Translations under genes and position numbers: made by a program | The notes under the pieces: generated by a model | What the model saw: the letters and a program-made list of their open reading frames with translations, nothing else | The model's database searches: none | What the model was told of the DNA's origin: nothing | Source of the DNA: Acidimicrobiales bacterium | Lineage (GTDB): Bacteria > Actinomycetota > Acidimicrobiia > Acidimicrobiales > Poriferisodalaceae | Direction of reading: 5' to 3' | Assembly: GCA_014239555.1 (NCBI GenBank) | Contig: JAAZYR010000013.1 | Span: 1-53,422 of the forward strand | Length of the DNA stretch: 53,422 bases | In this document: piece by piece, positions 16,034-24,693 of the stretch | How positions within the stretch are numbered: the first letter of the stretch is position 1 | Layout: every line of letters begins with the position of its first letter

Positions 16034-16813
16034 ATGGAATTTGAGACCATCAGGGTTGATGGCGAAGGGCCTGTCCGTCACCTCGTGCTTAATCGCCCCG
16101 AAGTACATAACGCAGTGAACGGCCAATTGATCGCTGACACACAGACAGCAGCTAGTTTGCTGGATGCCGATTCATCAGTGCGCGTGGTCATAGTCCGAGG
16201 TGAGGGCAAATCCTTTTGCTCAGGCGCTGACATGAAACAACCCCGGACGAGTCCTCAAGACGCAATGCTTGCATCGAAGCAAGGGGCCAAGATGTACGAC
16301 ACCTTGCTGCACTTGAATCCCATAACGATTGCGCTGTGTCACGGATACATGATCGGTGGCGGGGCGGTACTTCCAGCAGCATGTGATTTTAGGATCGGTA
16401 GCCCGACGGTAAATCTCACTCTGAACGAAGTGAGTATCGGCTTCAATTTGACGTGGCATTCGCTTCCGGCATTAATAAATTTAGTCGGCCCACATCGAGC
16501 AAAAGAAATGTTGATTCTGGGGCGAAGTTACGACCTAAACCAACTGGACCGTTATGGATACTTCACCGAGACGGTGAACGACGACGCGGCTTTGGTGGCT
16601 GCGGGGGAGGAGTTAGCTGCGCAAGTGGTCAATCAGCCACCAGTACCTGTCACCGTGACTAAAGCATCTATAAATGCGCAATCGATGCCTCTCGGTCGAT
16701 CTATTCAGCACATGGACCATGTCGCAGTTGGCTATATGGGTAAGAGTGACAGTTCTCGTACCGCCCGAACTTCGTACTTTGATAACGGGCAGCGCGAGTG
16801 GAGCGATGACTGA
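16034..16813 (+). CDS. Enoyl-CoA hydratase/isomerase family protein
   Basis: The 259-residue crotonase-fold protein has HLVLNRPEVHNAVN, the first oxyanion-hole loop KSFCSGADMKQ, and the second MIGGGAVLPAACDFRIGS, followed by NEVSIGFNL where one catalytic Glu of hydratases usually sits. Crotonases hydrate or isomerise enoyl-CoA thioesters; the exact reaction cannot be fixed. It precedes a thiolase and DUF35 protein on the same strand, a set that would make a short beta-oxidation-like module. Confidence 0.9.
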   Translation: MEFETIRVDGEGPVRHLVLNRPEVHNAVNGQLIADTQTAASLLDADSSVRVVIVRGEGKSFCSGADMKQPRTSPQDAMLASKQGAKMYDTLLHLNPITIALCHGYMIGGGAVLPAACDFRIGSPTVNLTLNEVSIGFNLTWHSLPALINLVGPHRAKEMLILGRSYDLNQLDRYGYFTETVNDDAALVAAGEELAAQVVNQPPVPVTVTKASINAQSMPLGRSIQHMDHVAVGYMGKSDSSRTARTSYFDNGQREWSDD

Positions 16814-16839
16814 GTCCTCGTGAGGTCGGGGGGAGACAA

Positions 16840-18012
16840 ATGAACATTTCGGGTACAGCTGCCATTGTCGGTGTTGGTGAGACCGAGTATTTCCGCGGGT
16901 CGCAGCAGAGTGTTCCAGAACTTGTGTTGAGTGCCTCGATGGAGGCCATTCATGACGCAGGCTTGCAACCAAGCGATATTGACGCTGTCATTCCACCTCC
17001 GGGTTATCTAAGTACGGAAGAGATCGCGGCGAACCTGGGGATTCCCGAGGTGACGTATGCGGTGGAAGTTCGTATGGGTGGAGCTAGCCCCACGGCTTCT
17101 CTTCAGTCAGCGGTAATGGCGTTGAGTTCTGGTATTGCCACCAACGTGTTAATCACCTTTGGTTGGAACGGTTACTCGGCGTTCCGCAGACGACCCGACA
17201 GCGCACCAATTAGGCGAAAAGGTGACCCAGGCCCATTCATCGACGTGAGCCGCAACTTTTATGCGCCGTATGGCGTGAGGTCGGCGGTGCAGTGGTACTC
17301 CATGTACATCCAGCGTTATGTGAATCTCTACGGAATCGGTCCTGAGGATGCCGCCGAGGTTGCCCTTACCTGTCGAGAGCACGCTCATCTCAACGATAAA
17401 GCTCTTATGGGTGGCCGGCCCATGACGATGGATGACTACCTTTCGTCACCTTTTATTACTGAACCCATGCGCAAACTTGACTGTTGTTTGGAGACTGATT
17501 GCGCTACCGCTGTGGTGCTCACTACGGCTGATCGGGCGAAAGATTTACCCCACGATCCGGTTCTCTGGTTAGGCGGTGCCGAAGGTCACCCGTATCCAGC
17601 TGATGAGATAACGAATCGACCCGACATGCTCAAATTGGGGTTGGATTCTGCTGCCCCACGAGCTTTTTCTATGGCAGGCGTGTCGCCCAAAGATATGGAT
17701 TTCCTCCAGATTTACGATTGTTTTACCTATGTGGTTTTGATGGAACTTGAGGCCATAGGGATATGTGAAAAAGGCGGGGCGGGAGAGTTTGTCCGAGACG
17801 GCAATATTCGACTTGGCGGACGCTATCCACTTAATACGCATGGGGGACTGCTTTCTCAGGGTCACTGCTGGGGTCTCAACCACGTGGTTGAGGCGACGAG
17901 ACAACTGCGACATGAAGCGGGCGCGGCGCAAGTTGACGGTTGTGAGTTAGGTGTGGTTACTGGCTACGGCGACTTAGGAGACGGCAGCATTGCGGTGCTG
18001 GGGAGAGCCTAA
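16840..18012 (+). CDS. Thiolase family protein (SCP-x / lipid-transfer type)
   Basis: GGGGGAG precedes the ATG by four bases. The 390-residue protein follows the thiolase superfamily: AAIVGVGETEYFRG at the N-terminus, a dimer-interface region PTASLQSAVMALSSGIATNVLI, DCCLETDCATAVVLTT, and the C-terminal NTHGGLLSQGHCWGLNHVVEATRQLR with the conserved His. This is the SCP-x/lipid-transfer subgroup, members of which act with DUF35 partners in side-chain degradation of steroids (for example thiolase-like or aldolase roles such as Ltp2). A DUF35 gene follows after two bases, supporting a heteromeric enzyme. The classic N-terminal nucleophilic Cys is not obvious, so thiolytic activity is not assured. 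Confidence 0.89.
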   Translation: MNISGTAAIVGVGETEYFRGSQQSVPELVLSASMEAIHDAGLQPSDIDAVIPPPGYLSTEEIAANLGIPEVTYAVEVRMGGASPTASLQSAVMALSSGIATNVLITFGWNGYSAFRRRPDSAPIRRKGDPGPFIDVSRNFYAPYGVRSAVQWYSMYIQRYVNLYGIGPEDAAEVALTCREHAHLNDKALMGGRPMTMDDYLSSPFITEPMRKLDCCLETDCATAVVLTTADRAKDLPHDPVLWLGGAEGHPYPADEITNRPDMLKLGLDSAAPRAFSMAGVSPKDMDFLQIYDCFTYVVLMELEAIGICEKGGAGEFVRDGNIRLGGRYPLNTHGGLLSQGHCWGLNHVVEATRQLRHEAGAAQVDGCELGVVTGYGDLGDGSIAVLGRA

Positions 18013-18014
18013 AC

Positions 18015-18446
18015 ATGTCAGACGAATTGCCGAAGCAGTACAAAAAATATGTGCCACAGCCCGACGGTCTTAATCTTGAACTGCACACGCGAGCAGTTGC
18101 TAGTGGGTTGTTGCATATACAACGATGCGTCGACTGTGGTCAGAGCCGTCAACCGCCTCGTTACTACTGTCAAGACTGCTTTTCGGACAACTACGACTTT
18201 GTTCCGGTTTCGGGTGTCGGATCTATCTATTCCTTCGCTATCAATCACTTCACTATCGACAGGGCCTGGATTGAGGAATTGCCTTATATCACTGCGGTAG
18301 TTGAGCTTGCCGAAGGGCCGCGTGTCGTAGGGGCATTACGAAATGTGGAACCGGGCGGCGTCGCGTTAGGCGATGCGGTAACTGTTTCTGTGGAGCCACG
18401 AGGCGAAAATTTCGCGTTTATCTGGGTGGATCTGAACTCCAAGTAG
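18015..18446 (+). CDS. DUF35 OB-fold zinc-ribbon protein, thiolase partner
   Basis: The 143-residue protein has the DUF35 layout: an N-terminal helix, a rubredoxin-like zinc ribbon CVDCGQSRQPPRYYCQDC with four Cys, then an OB-fold domain (GSIYSFAINHF, ITAVVELAEGPRVVGAL, ALGDAVTVSVE). DUF35 proteins bind acyl-CoA and form complexes with thiolase-like partners, as in mycobacterial steroid side-chain degradation. Its ATG is two bases past the thiolase stop, so the two are very likely one complex. Confidence 0.91.
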   Translation: MSDELPKQYKKYVPQPDGLNLELHTRAVASGLLHIQRCVDCGQSRQPPRYYCQDCFSDNYDFVPVSGVGSIYSFAINHFTIDRAWIEELPYITAVVELAEGPRVVGALRNVEPGGVALGDAVTVSVEPRGENFAFIWVDLNSK

Positions 18447-18496
18447 AGTGGCTATCTCTTGTGGGTTTGTAAATTTCGGCCCAATGCGACGGTTCG

Positions 18497-19615
18497 TTAG
18501 ACCCGCGCCGAGACGAAATCTTCGAGGCCCATCGAGCTGGACAGTTCCGACATCGATTCAAGGCGGCTTGCTGGATGGCGAGTTCCGGTCCCATCGGCGA
18601 TTCTGGTCATCATCTCGAAGTTGGCGACAACCGCTGCAGCATCCAACATTGTCGCCTCATCTGTGGCTTCGACTAGAGCTGACCGGGCTGATGGCAACGA
18701 CGCTAAATCGTTAACGGACGCGTCTACAAGTGCAGCTAATTCGGGTGCGTGGTGGATGGCATCACTTTCTTGCAGGTCTCCTCGAACTACATCTACATCA
18801 AGTTCCAGGTCGTTTGCGGTGCTGCTCGCACGGAGCATCATTGAGTGAGCCACAGTTCAGTAAAAACATTCTCTATGTGCTGACAGCCTTCCTGCGACGA
18901 GTTCGATTTGTCGACGAGACAAGGTGCCTCGAGTCCAGTTCAAGTCGACCATTTCCCGCATCGGAATGTACTGCGCGTCGCCGAGCGTAAACAGAGTATG
19001 CATCGCCGATGGGACTGAACTGAGTGCTCGGATGACTGGCGCTAGTGCTGGAAGTCCGTCGTAAAAAGGTGCGAGTTCTGGCGTGCTGTCTTCAAGATGC
19101 ACGACGGGCACCCAATGATGATTTGCAGGTTTAGAAGGTTGAGTTTGGCGCGTTGGGTGGCCTTCAAGGGGCTCAGGAAATTCTGGTTGGTCAACTCCAG
19201 CTAACTGAGCGAAGCGAAGTACTGATGTGACGATGATGGTGACTTCGATTATTTCCACCCACTGTTGGGGGGTTACTCCAGTAGCGTCGCGCATCTTCTG
19301 GTACCACTGTTCAGTCAGAGTTCCTGCGTGCAGGGCTAGGCGATATACCGCATCTTGTAGCTCCGAATTGATTACTGAGTCGTTGGGTAGCCGTCCACTT
19401 TTCGAAGCGCTGTCCCACGGTGGTACCGGGTCGGTGTCGCTTAACGCTGAGCGAACGACCTCCGCGACGGCTAAGCGTTCAGAACCGCTCCACCATGTTC
19501 CTGGAGCGGCGAGCTTTTCCCAAACCTGGGCGTGAGCTGCTGTTAGATCAGAGCGGATCTGAAGATCTGTCGACTCATGCGACGACTCGATGAGGGATGT
19601 TGGAGTTTGCGTCAT
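18497..19615 (-). CDS. Selenoprotein: two-domain AhpD-like (carboxymuconolactone decarboxylase family), Sec253
   Basis: Read through an in-frame TGA (18857-18859) this gene encodes 372 residues with selenocysteine 253. The active site is ECFY-U-TVAHS, giving E238-x11-C250-x2-U253-x3-H257, the spacing of AhpD's Glu118/Cys130/Cys133/His137; AhpD-type proteins have Cys where the TGA stands. The frame continues for 119 codons into ANFEMMTRIADGTGT, the conserved AhpD-family C-terminal motif. A SECIS-like hairpin follows 24 nt after the TGA. The N-terminal half (about 40-150) looks like a second AhpD-like repeat without CxxC. A thiol or selenol peroxidase/reductase role is inferred. Standard gene calling would split it into a 252-residue protein and a 118-residue orphan. 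It is divergent from another such gene 69 bases away. Confidence 0.86.
18820..18840 (-). promoter_or_regulatory. SECIS-like hairpin of the first AhpD-like gene
   Basis: On the minus strand the mRNA folds as UGCUC / GAGCA (five pairs) around the five-base loop CGUGC, with an A-G mismatch and two further pairs (U-A, G-C) below. The loop begins 24 nt after the UGA and has G as its second base followed by U. These are the known bacterial SECIS features (short apical loop with an early G, stem right after the UGA, 16-37 nt spacing). It lies inside the coding sequence. Confidence 0.7.
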
Positions 19616-19684
19616 AGCGCCCTACTAACTAGATAAGACCGTTATTGGCACCGTAGTTGCTGCAGGCGGGGCACGATAGTGGGT

Positions 19685-20239
19685 ATGGCTTGGATTGAGA
19701 TTGTCCCTGACGACGAATGGGCTGACGATAAAGCCCTTAGCGATCTGTATGACGGAGTCGTGGATAAAGGGCACGGCCGCGTCGATCACATCATGTCGAC
19801 ACATTCGCTTAACCCGCGCGGTCTTGCAGCGCACGCCGCCTTATACGGGTCGGCAATGTCAGGCACACGCAACTTGCGCAAAGTCGAACGGGAGATGATT
19901 GCGCTAGTAGTGAGTCTTGAAAATCGTTGTCATTACTGAATTCGTCATCACCGGCGCGGTCTGCGCGGTTTACTAAAAGACGATGTGCTAGCTGACGCAA
20001 TTGAAAGTGATTGGAGGGTTGCTCCGCTCAGCGATAAGAGAAAAGCGATGCTTCTTTACGCCACCAAGCTGACGAGCGCCCCCGCCGATGTGACGGCGGA
20101 AGACGTTGCTGTGCTCCGTCGCGCTGGTTTCACCGACCGAGATGTTCTCGACATAGTTGAGGTCACGGCTTACTACGCCTACGCGAACCGAATTGCTGAC
20201 GGTCTAGGAGTTACTGACGAACCTTGGATTGTTGACTGA
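19685..20239 (+). CDS. Selenoprotein: single-domain AhpD-like peroxidase-related protein, Sec85
   Basis: Read through the in-frame TGA at 19937-19939 this gene encodes 184 residues with selenocysteine 85, the normal length of peroxidase-related AhpD-family proteins. The active site is RCHY-U-IRHH, giving E70-x11-C82-x2-U85-x3-H89, again the AhpD spacing with Cys replaced by UGA. The upstream part (LYGSAMSGTRNLRKVEREMIALVVS) and downstream part (LLYATKLTSAPADVTAEDVAVLRRAGFTDRDVLDIVEVTAYYAYANRIADGLGV) are textbook AhpD-core sequence on both sides of the TGA, so neither half makes sense alone. The ATG is preferred over a GTG two codons earlier. A SECIS-like hairpin with the loop GGUCU follows. 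Likely a selenol-dependent peroxide or thiol oxidoreductase. Confidence 0.91.
19950..19969 (+). promoter_or_regulatory. SECIS-like hairpin of the second AhpD-like gene
   Basis: The mRNA pairs ACC-G-GCGC with GCGCGGU: four G-C pairs, one bulged G, then three more pairs, closing the loop GGUCU. The loop begins 18 nt after the UGA. GGUCU is, as I recall, also the apical loop of the Escherichia coli fdhF SECIS, whose G and U contact SelB. The bulge on the 5-prime side below the loop is also in keeping with known bacterial SECIS elements. Confidence 0.8.
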
Positions 20240-20277
20240 GCTTTCGGTCCGAAAAGGACTGGTGCGACTTGCATGGG

Positions 20278-21198
20278 TTACGTGAAGTTGGGTGCGATTT
20301 CTTCGGCGAAACGATTAATTGCCTCGAGGCGTCCCTCGTTGCCACGGCCGAGAACAAAAAATGCAGCGTGAGTGAGCCCAGCTTCCTGGTACCTGCCGAT
20401 CTGATCAATTACCTGCTCGGTGCCCCCACCGATCTCTCCTTCGTCGAGGTTGCCGCCATCGAAGTTGAGTCTGAACAAGCTCGTCAATTCCAGTTCTCGT
20501 GAGTCGCGTTCCACGACGTCGCATGCTTCTCGAACCGCAGCCCACTGCTGTGAAAGTAAGTCTGGGCTACCGAAGGCTGCGTGAAAAGCGTCGCCGAAAA
20601 CAGCGGTGCGTGTAAATGCTGCAGGAGAATGACCGCCCACCCAAACAGGTATGTGGTTCTTGACCGGTTTCGGGCTAAAGCCGATGTCGCGAAAGCTCGT
20701 CCAAGTTCCCTCATAGGAAGACAAATCATCTTCAAATAAAACCTTGAAGACCTCCAATGTTTCGTCGGCGCGCGCGCCTCGGTTATCCCAAGGGCGGCCG
20801 ACTGCCTCGAATTCCTCTTTCATCCAACCAACCCCAACACCCATAATCGCTCTTCCATTGGAGAGGTGATCAAGAGTGGCCCAACTCTTGGCTTGTTGCA
20901 CTGCGCCCCGGTAACCCAGTATCAAAACCGTGGTTCCCAGGAGTACCCGTTCGGTGATGCCGGCGACGAATTGGAGGGTTCCGAGGCAATCCAGCCAGGC
21001 GCTGCCGGCTGGCGGAAAACCGCTGTTGTCGTCGGCGTAGGGATATTTAGACGTCAAAGTTGCTGGGTCTGGCCATGCAATGTGATCGCTTGACCACAAC
21101 GACGCATACCCGAGGCTTTCGGCCGTAGTGGCGATATTGATCATTGCTTCGCGACTTGGATCGCGGCCAGCATCGGGAAGATGAACTCCGAATTTCAT
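20278..21198 (-). CDS. LLM-class F420-dependent oxidoreductase
   Basis: The 306-residue luciferase-like protein has MKFGVHLPDAGRDPS, SLGYASLWSSDHIAWPD, ERVLLGTTVLILGYRGAVQQAKSWATLDHLSNGRAIMGVGVGWMKEEFEAVG, and VWVGGHSPAAFTRTA. The D-H-I/V, L-D-x-L-S-x-G-R and G-V-G-W-x-x-E-E-F motifs mark the actinobacterial F420-dependent LLM subgroup with the conserved GWM/EEFEA segment. Substrate unknown. It closely resembles the LLM gene at 23779-24657 in these motifs. It converges on the selenoprotein gene and is divergent from a CaiB gene. Confidence 0.91.
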   Translation of the reverse strand: MKFGVHLPDAGRDPSREAMINIATTAESLGYASLWSSDHIAWPDPATLTSKYPYADDNSGFPPAGSAWLDCLGTLQFVAGITERVLLGTTVLILGYRGAVQQAKSWATLDHLSNGRAIMGVGVGWMKEEFEAVGRPWDNRGARADETLEVFKVLFEDDLSSYEGTWTSFRDIGFSPKPVKNHIPVWVGGHSPAAFTRTAVFGDAFHAAFGSPDLLSQQWAAVREACDVVERDSRELELTSLFRLNFDGGNLDEGEIGGGTEQVIDQIGRYQEAGLTHAAFFVLGRGNEGRLEAINRFAEEIAPNFT

Positions 21199-21287
21199 TG
21201 CGTTCCTTTCGAGAATTGAAACGGACCCTAGAAGATGTGAGGTGGTTCACGCTGCACGACTTGCCCGATGTCTCTACGCTTCGCTGC

Positions 21288-22511
21288 ATGGATAAGGAGG
21301 ACTTCTACCGGTATGCCCGCAGAGACGTCCCAGGTCCATTGGCAGGAATGCGAGTTCTGGACACGACCACCGCCTGGGCTGGCCCTATGGCAGCGTGTCT
21401 CCTAGCGGATTATGGCGCTGACGTTGTTCGAGTTGCGATGCCGGGAGATCAAGGGTTGCCTTGGAAACCTTTGATTGCTGGAACATCCCGATCTTTTGCA
21501 GAAGAAACTGTGAATCGGAATAAGAGAAGTGTGGCGATTGATCTTCGAAAGCCTGAAGGTGCAGAGACGTTCTTAACGCTTGTGTCTTCTGCTGACATCG
21601 TTATCGAAAACTTCAAGCCAGGCACACTTGCAGGATGGGGTGTGGGATACGAACAATGCCGACGCATAAAGCCTGATCTTGTGTATGTCTCGCTCAGTGG
21701 TTGGGGCCAGTTCGGACCTGAGTCGGAACGACCCGGATACGACCCGGGCGCACTAGCCCACAGCGGATGGATGGCCCTGAACGGATCTATTGAAGGACCT
21801 CCGACCAAGGCTCCAACATTTCTTGCTGATGACCTCGCAGGTTTACATGCGGCGCTTGCCGCGTTGTCCGCTCTTCGTCATCGCGATGCAACGGGTGAAG
21901 GTCAACATGTAGATGTTTCCCTTCTCGACTCGATTCTTTACCAGTCCAACGGTTACCTGACCTTGGGGGCTACAGGTGATCCTCTCGAACGGTGGGGTAG
22001 CGAAGTAAGAGTTTGCGCGCCGACAAACTGCTACCAATGCCGAGACGGCCATGTGTTTATTGCACTTATTCTCGACTCTCATTGGATTCGGCTCACCGAA
22101 GTGCTTGGTTGTCCTGAACTCGGTACTGATCCTCGCTATCTCACTAACGAAGATCGGGTGGTCCACCGATCCGAAGTCAACGCTTTGGTCGCGGACTGGT
22201 GTCGAGATCGAAGCAAAGCGGAAGTTATTGCCGCTATTGACGCAGCAGGCATCGTGATTTCGTTGGTCAACACATTCGCGGATGCTGCTCGTGATCCTCA
22301 TATTCTCGAGCGCGACATGTTGCAGTCGACGGTATTAGCCGATGGGTCTTCAGCACCCTTAACTGGCCCTGCCGCAAAGTTCAGTCGCACGCCGGTTGGC
22401 GTGCGACACGGCGCGCCTTCACCGAATCAGCACACAGATGAAATCCTCGCTGAAGTGGGAGTGACGAGAGAACAGTTAGAACTCCTTCGTCAGGCCGGGG
22501 TGATTGATTGA
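21288..22511 (+). CDS. CaiB/BaiF family III CoA-transferase
   Basis: The 407-residue protein has MRVLDTTTAWAGPMAACLLADYGADVVRV, NRNKRSVAIDL, DIVIENFKPGTLAGWGVGYE, SLSGWGQFGP and TFLADDLAGLHAAL, in which Asp181 or Asp182 matches the catalytic Asp of family III CoA-transferases. The C-terminal part carries LGCPELGTDPRY and the DEILAEVG ending. The ATG used here lies 48 codons inside a longer frame that would overlap the divergent LLM gene; no clear ribosome binding site precedes it, so the start is moderately uncertain. Acyl substrate unknown. Confidence 0.92.
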   Translation: MDKEDFYRYARRDVPGPLAGMRVLDTTTAWAGPMAACLLADYGADVVRVAMPGDQGLPWKPLIAGTSRSFAEETVNRNKRSVAIDLRKPEGAETFLTLVSSADIVIENFKPGTLAGWGVGYEQCRRIKPDLVYVSLSGWGQFGPESERPGYDPGALAHSGWMALNGSIEGPPTKAPTFLADDLAGLHAALAALSALRHRDATGEGQHVDVSLLDSILYQSNGYLTLGATGDPLERWGSEVRVCAPTNCYQCRDGHVFIALILDSHWIRLTEVLGCPELGTDPRYLTNEDRVVHRSEVNALVADWCRDRSKAEVIAAIDAAGIVISLVNTFADAARDPHILERDMLQSTVLADGSSAPLTGPAAKFSRTPVGVRHGAPSPNQHTDEILAEVGVTREQLELLRQAGVID

Positions 22512-22555
22512 GGGATCACCACCTGGTGTCCCTCCCTGCTGTCACTATGTAGCGG

Positions 22556-23764
22556 ATGAACGTGGTTTTGATCTCAGCAGTTGTGGTTTTAGCCGTGGCG
22601 CTTGGTTATCTCGCCAATCAATTACGTCAACGCACGATCGATCTCTCGGCTGTGAATTCGGTAGGTCAAGTTGATACGGATGGACTAGTGAGTGCCGTTA
22701 AAGAAGCTGTTGATGCGCAGGTGGGGAAGGCGGCACAAGAGGCTTTGAAGACCAATACTGAACTGGCTGGCCAACTCATTGATGAACGTGCCCGGACGTT
22801 GGAAGAACAAACCAAGAATTTGTTGCAGCCGGTCACGGAGCAGATGGGCCAATTGAAAGCTTCGGTTGGCGATTTAAAATCAACTTACGAAAATAACAAA
22901 GGATCTGTTGACCGACTCAACGAAAGCCTCACTCAACAAATCAATGAACTCAATTCCCGGACAGGTGCGCTCGCCGGCGCGCTGAAATCCCCCTCTGCTC
23001 GAGGCGCGTGGGGTGAGAACCAACTGCGAAACATCATTGATCTCTCAGGGATGGCCACTTACTGCGACTACTCAGAGCAGACTATGGCGGCTGGTGACGA
23101 CGGCGGTCTTCGGCCAGATCTAACCGTGAGATTGCCGAATGGGGCTCGCCTCGCGATCGACTCAAAAGTCCCGTTAGCTGCGTACCTTCGTATGCAAGAA
23201 ATTGATGATTCGGCGGCGAGGGAAGCTGAAATGAAAAGCCACGTGAGGGCGATGCAAACTCATGTGAAGGCTTTGGCCGACAAACGTTATTGGTCTCTGT
23301 TTGATGATGCACCTGACTTCGTCGTGATGTTCGTTCCAGGAGAATCCTTTCTTGCTGACGCGTTGCGAACCGAACCGGGGTTGGTAGATGACGCGATGCG
23401 CCAACGGGTCGTCATCGCGTCGCCGATGAGCCTCATGGCTTTGTTACTGACTGTTGCCCGAGGTTGGCAGACCACCCTGTTAGCTGAAAATGCCAAGAAG
23501 GTTGAAGAACACGGACGGGAGTTGCATCGCCGGGTGGGAACGACACTGGCGGCGATGGCGAAAACTGGCCGTGGTCTAGAAAGTGCGACGAAGGCATACA
23601 ACGAGATGGTGGGAAGCGTAGAAAGCCGTGTGCTTCCAACGCTAAGGAAATTCAGTGAGTTAGGTGTATCGGGGGAAGAACTACCCGAAGTGCAACCAGT
23701 TGAGAGCGCTACTCGAGATTTGGCGTCGCGCGAATTAGAGAGCGGACCTGAGTCGACTGACTAA
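22556..23764 (+). CDS. rmuC: DNA recombination protein RmuC
   Basis: The 402-residue protein begins with one membrane helix (VVLISAVVVLAVALGYLA), followed by a long coiled coil (about 40-145) and the RmuC nuclease-fold domain: SPSARGAWGENQLRNIIDLSGM, DLTVRLPNGARLAIDSKVPLAAY, FVVMFVPGESFLADAL and LMALLLTVARGW. RmuC was found in E. coli as a limiter of inversion at short inverted repeats and has a PD-(D/E)xK-like core (D-x-x-V-x-L-P ... I-D-S-K is visible). The neighbours are catabolic, so it appears to be independent of them. Confidence 0.92.
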   Translation: MNVVLISAVVVLAVALGYLANQLRQRTIDLSAVNSVGQVDTDGLVSAVKEAVDAQVGKAAQEALKTNTELAGQLIDERARTLEEQTKNLLQPVTEQMGQLKASVGDLKSTYENNKGSVDRLNESLTQQINELNSRTGALAGALKSPSARGAWGENQLRNIIDLSGMATYCDYSEQTMAAGDDGGLRPDLTVRLPNGARLAIDSKVPLAAYLRMQEIDDSAAREAEMKSHVRAMQTHVKALADKRYWSLFDDAPDFVVMFVPGESFLADALRTEPGLVDDAMRQRVVIASPMSLMALLLTVARGWQTTLLAENAKKVEEHGRELHRRVGTTLAAMAKTGRGLESATKAYNEMVGSVESRVLPTLRKFSELGVSGEELPEVQPVESATRDLASRELESGPESTD

Positions 23765-23778
23765 TTGTCGTCGCGGGG

Positions 23779-24657
23779 TCAGGTTGAACTGTGTGCCGCT
23801 TCGATGAACGGTTCGATCATCTCTAAATTCGCGTCGAGGTGTTTGCTGCCCTGACGCATAAATGGGATCAATAACTGCGTCACTCCAGCTTCGGCGTAAG
23901 CCTCAACGAGTGAGGCATCCATTCGGTCGTTCACTGCACCAATGTGAATTTCTAGTTCCTCGATTGAGCGGCCCTCGGCTTCCATGAAGCGAGCTAGGCG
24001 GGTAATCATTTCCTTGCTGCCCTCAGGAGAAAGGTTTATGCCATACCACCCTTTCGCGAAGCGGGCTGTGCGACGAAGTGCTGCATCTGAATGCCCGCCA
24101 ACGCAGATAGGAACTCCGCCCAACTGAACCGGTTTGGGATGCATACGACACTCTCGCAACTTGTACATGTCACCGTCGAACGAACTCACTTCGTCGTTCC
24201 AGAGTGTGTTGATTACCTCAAGGTATTCGTCACATCGTTTGCCTCGATTCTCCCAAGGTGCGCCGCAGGCCTCAAACTCTTCCCAACTCCAGCCAACCCC
24301 GATACCAAAGTCCAGCCGGCCGTTAGACAAGAAATCCAGGGTTGCGTACTCCTTAGCTGCATAGACAGGGTTGTTTTGGGGAAGGATGCATATACCGGTA
24401 CCTAGACGGAGAGTAGAAGTGCAGGCCGCCAAGAAACCGATGCTGCTTACCATGTCCATCAGGCCACTGCCGTCGGGAAACCGGAACACTCCGTCGGGAT
24501 TACCGGGGTATTTCGACTCGTAGTTATCGAATAACACGATGTGTTCACCCAACCAAAACGAGTGAATCCCCATGGATTCGGCCTTTTGTCCGAATTCCTT
24601 CAGGAATTCGGGGGTTGCGACGGGTGATCGTAACGGAGTGAACAAGCCGATCTTCAT
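23779..24657 (-). CDS. LLM-class F420-dependent oxidoreductase
   Basis: From the MKIGLFTP start (eight codons inside a longer frame) the protein has 292 residues. LGEHIVLFDNY, STLRLGTGICILPQNNPVYAAKEYATLDFLSNGRLDFGIGVGWSWEEFEACGAPWENRG and PICVGGHSDAALRRTARFAKGWYG mark the same LLM subgroup as the gene at 20278-21198. The W-E-N/D-R-G step after the G-V-G-W motif is shared by both. It sits 36 bases behind the P450 gene on the same strand, suggesting a two-gene oxidation unit. Confidence 0.91.
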   Translation of the reverse strand: MKIGLFTPLRSPVATPEFLKEFGQKAESMGIHSFWLGEHIVLFDNYESKYPGNPDGVFRFPDGSGLMDMVSSIGFLAACTSTLRLGTGICILPQNNPVYAAKEYATLDFLSNGRLDFGIGVGWSWEEFEACGAPWENRGKRCDEYLEVINTLWNDEVSSFDGDMYKLRECRMHPKPVQLGGVPICVGGHSDAALRRTARFAKGWYGINLSPEGSKEMITRLARFMEAEGRSIEELEIHIGAVNDRMDASLVEAYAEAGVTQLLIPFMRQGSKHLDANLEMIEPFIEAAHSST

Positions 24658-24693
24658 CGAATATGTCTTTCTTCTAAGCAATTTTGGCGGACA

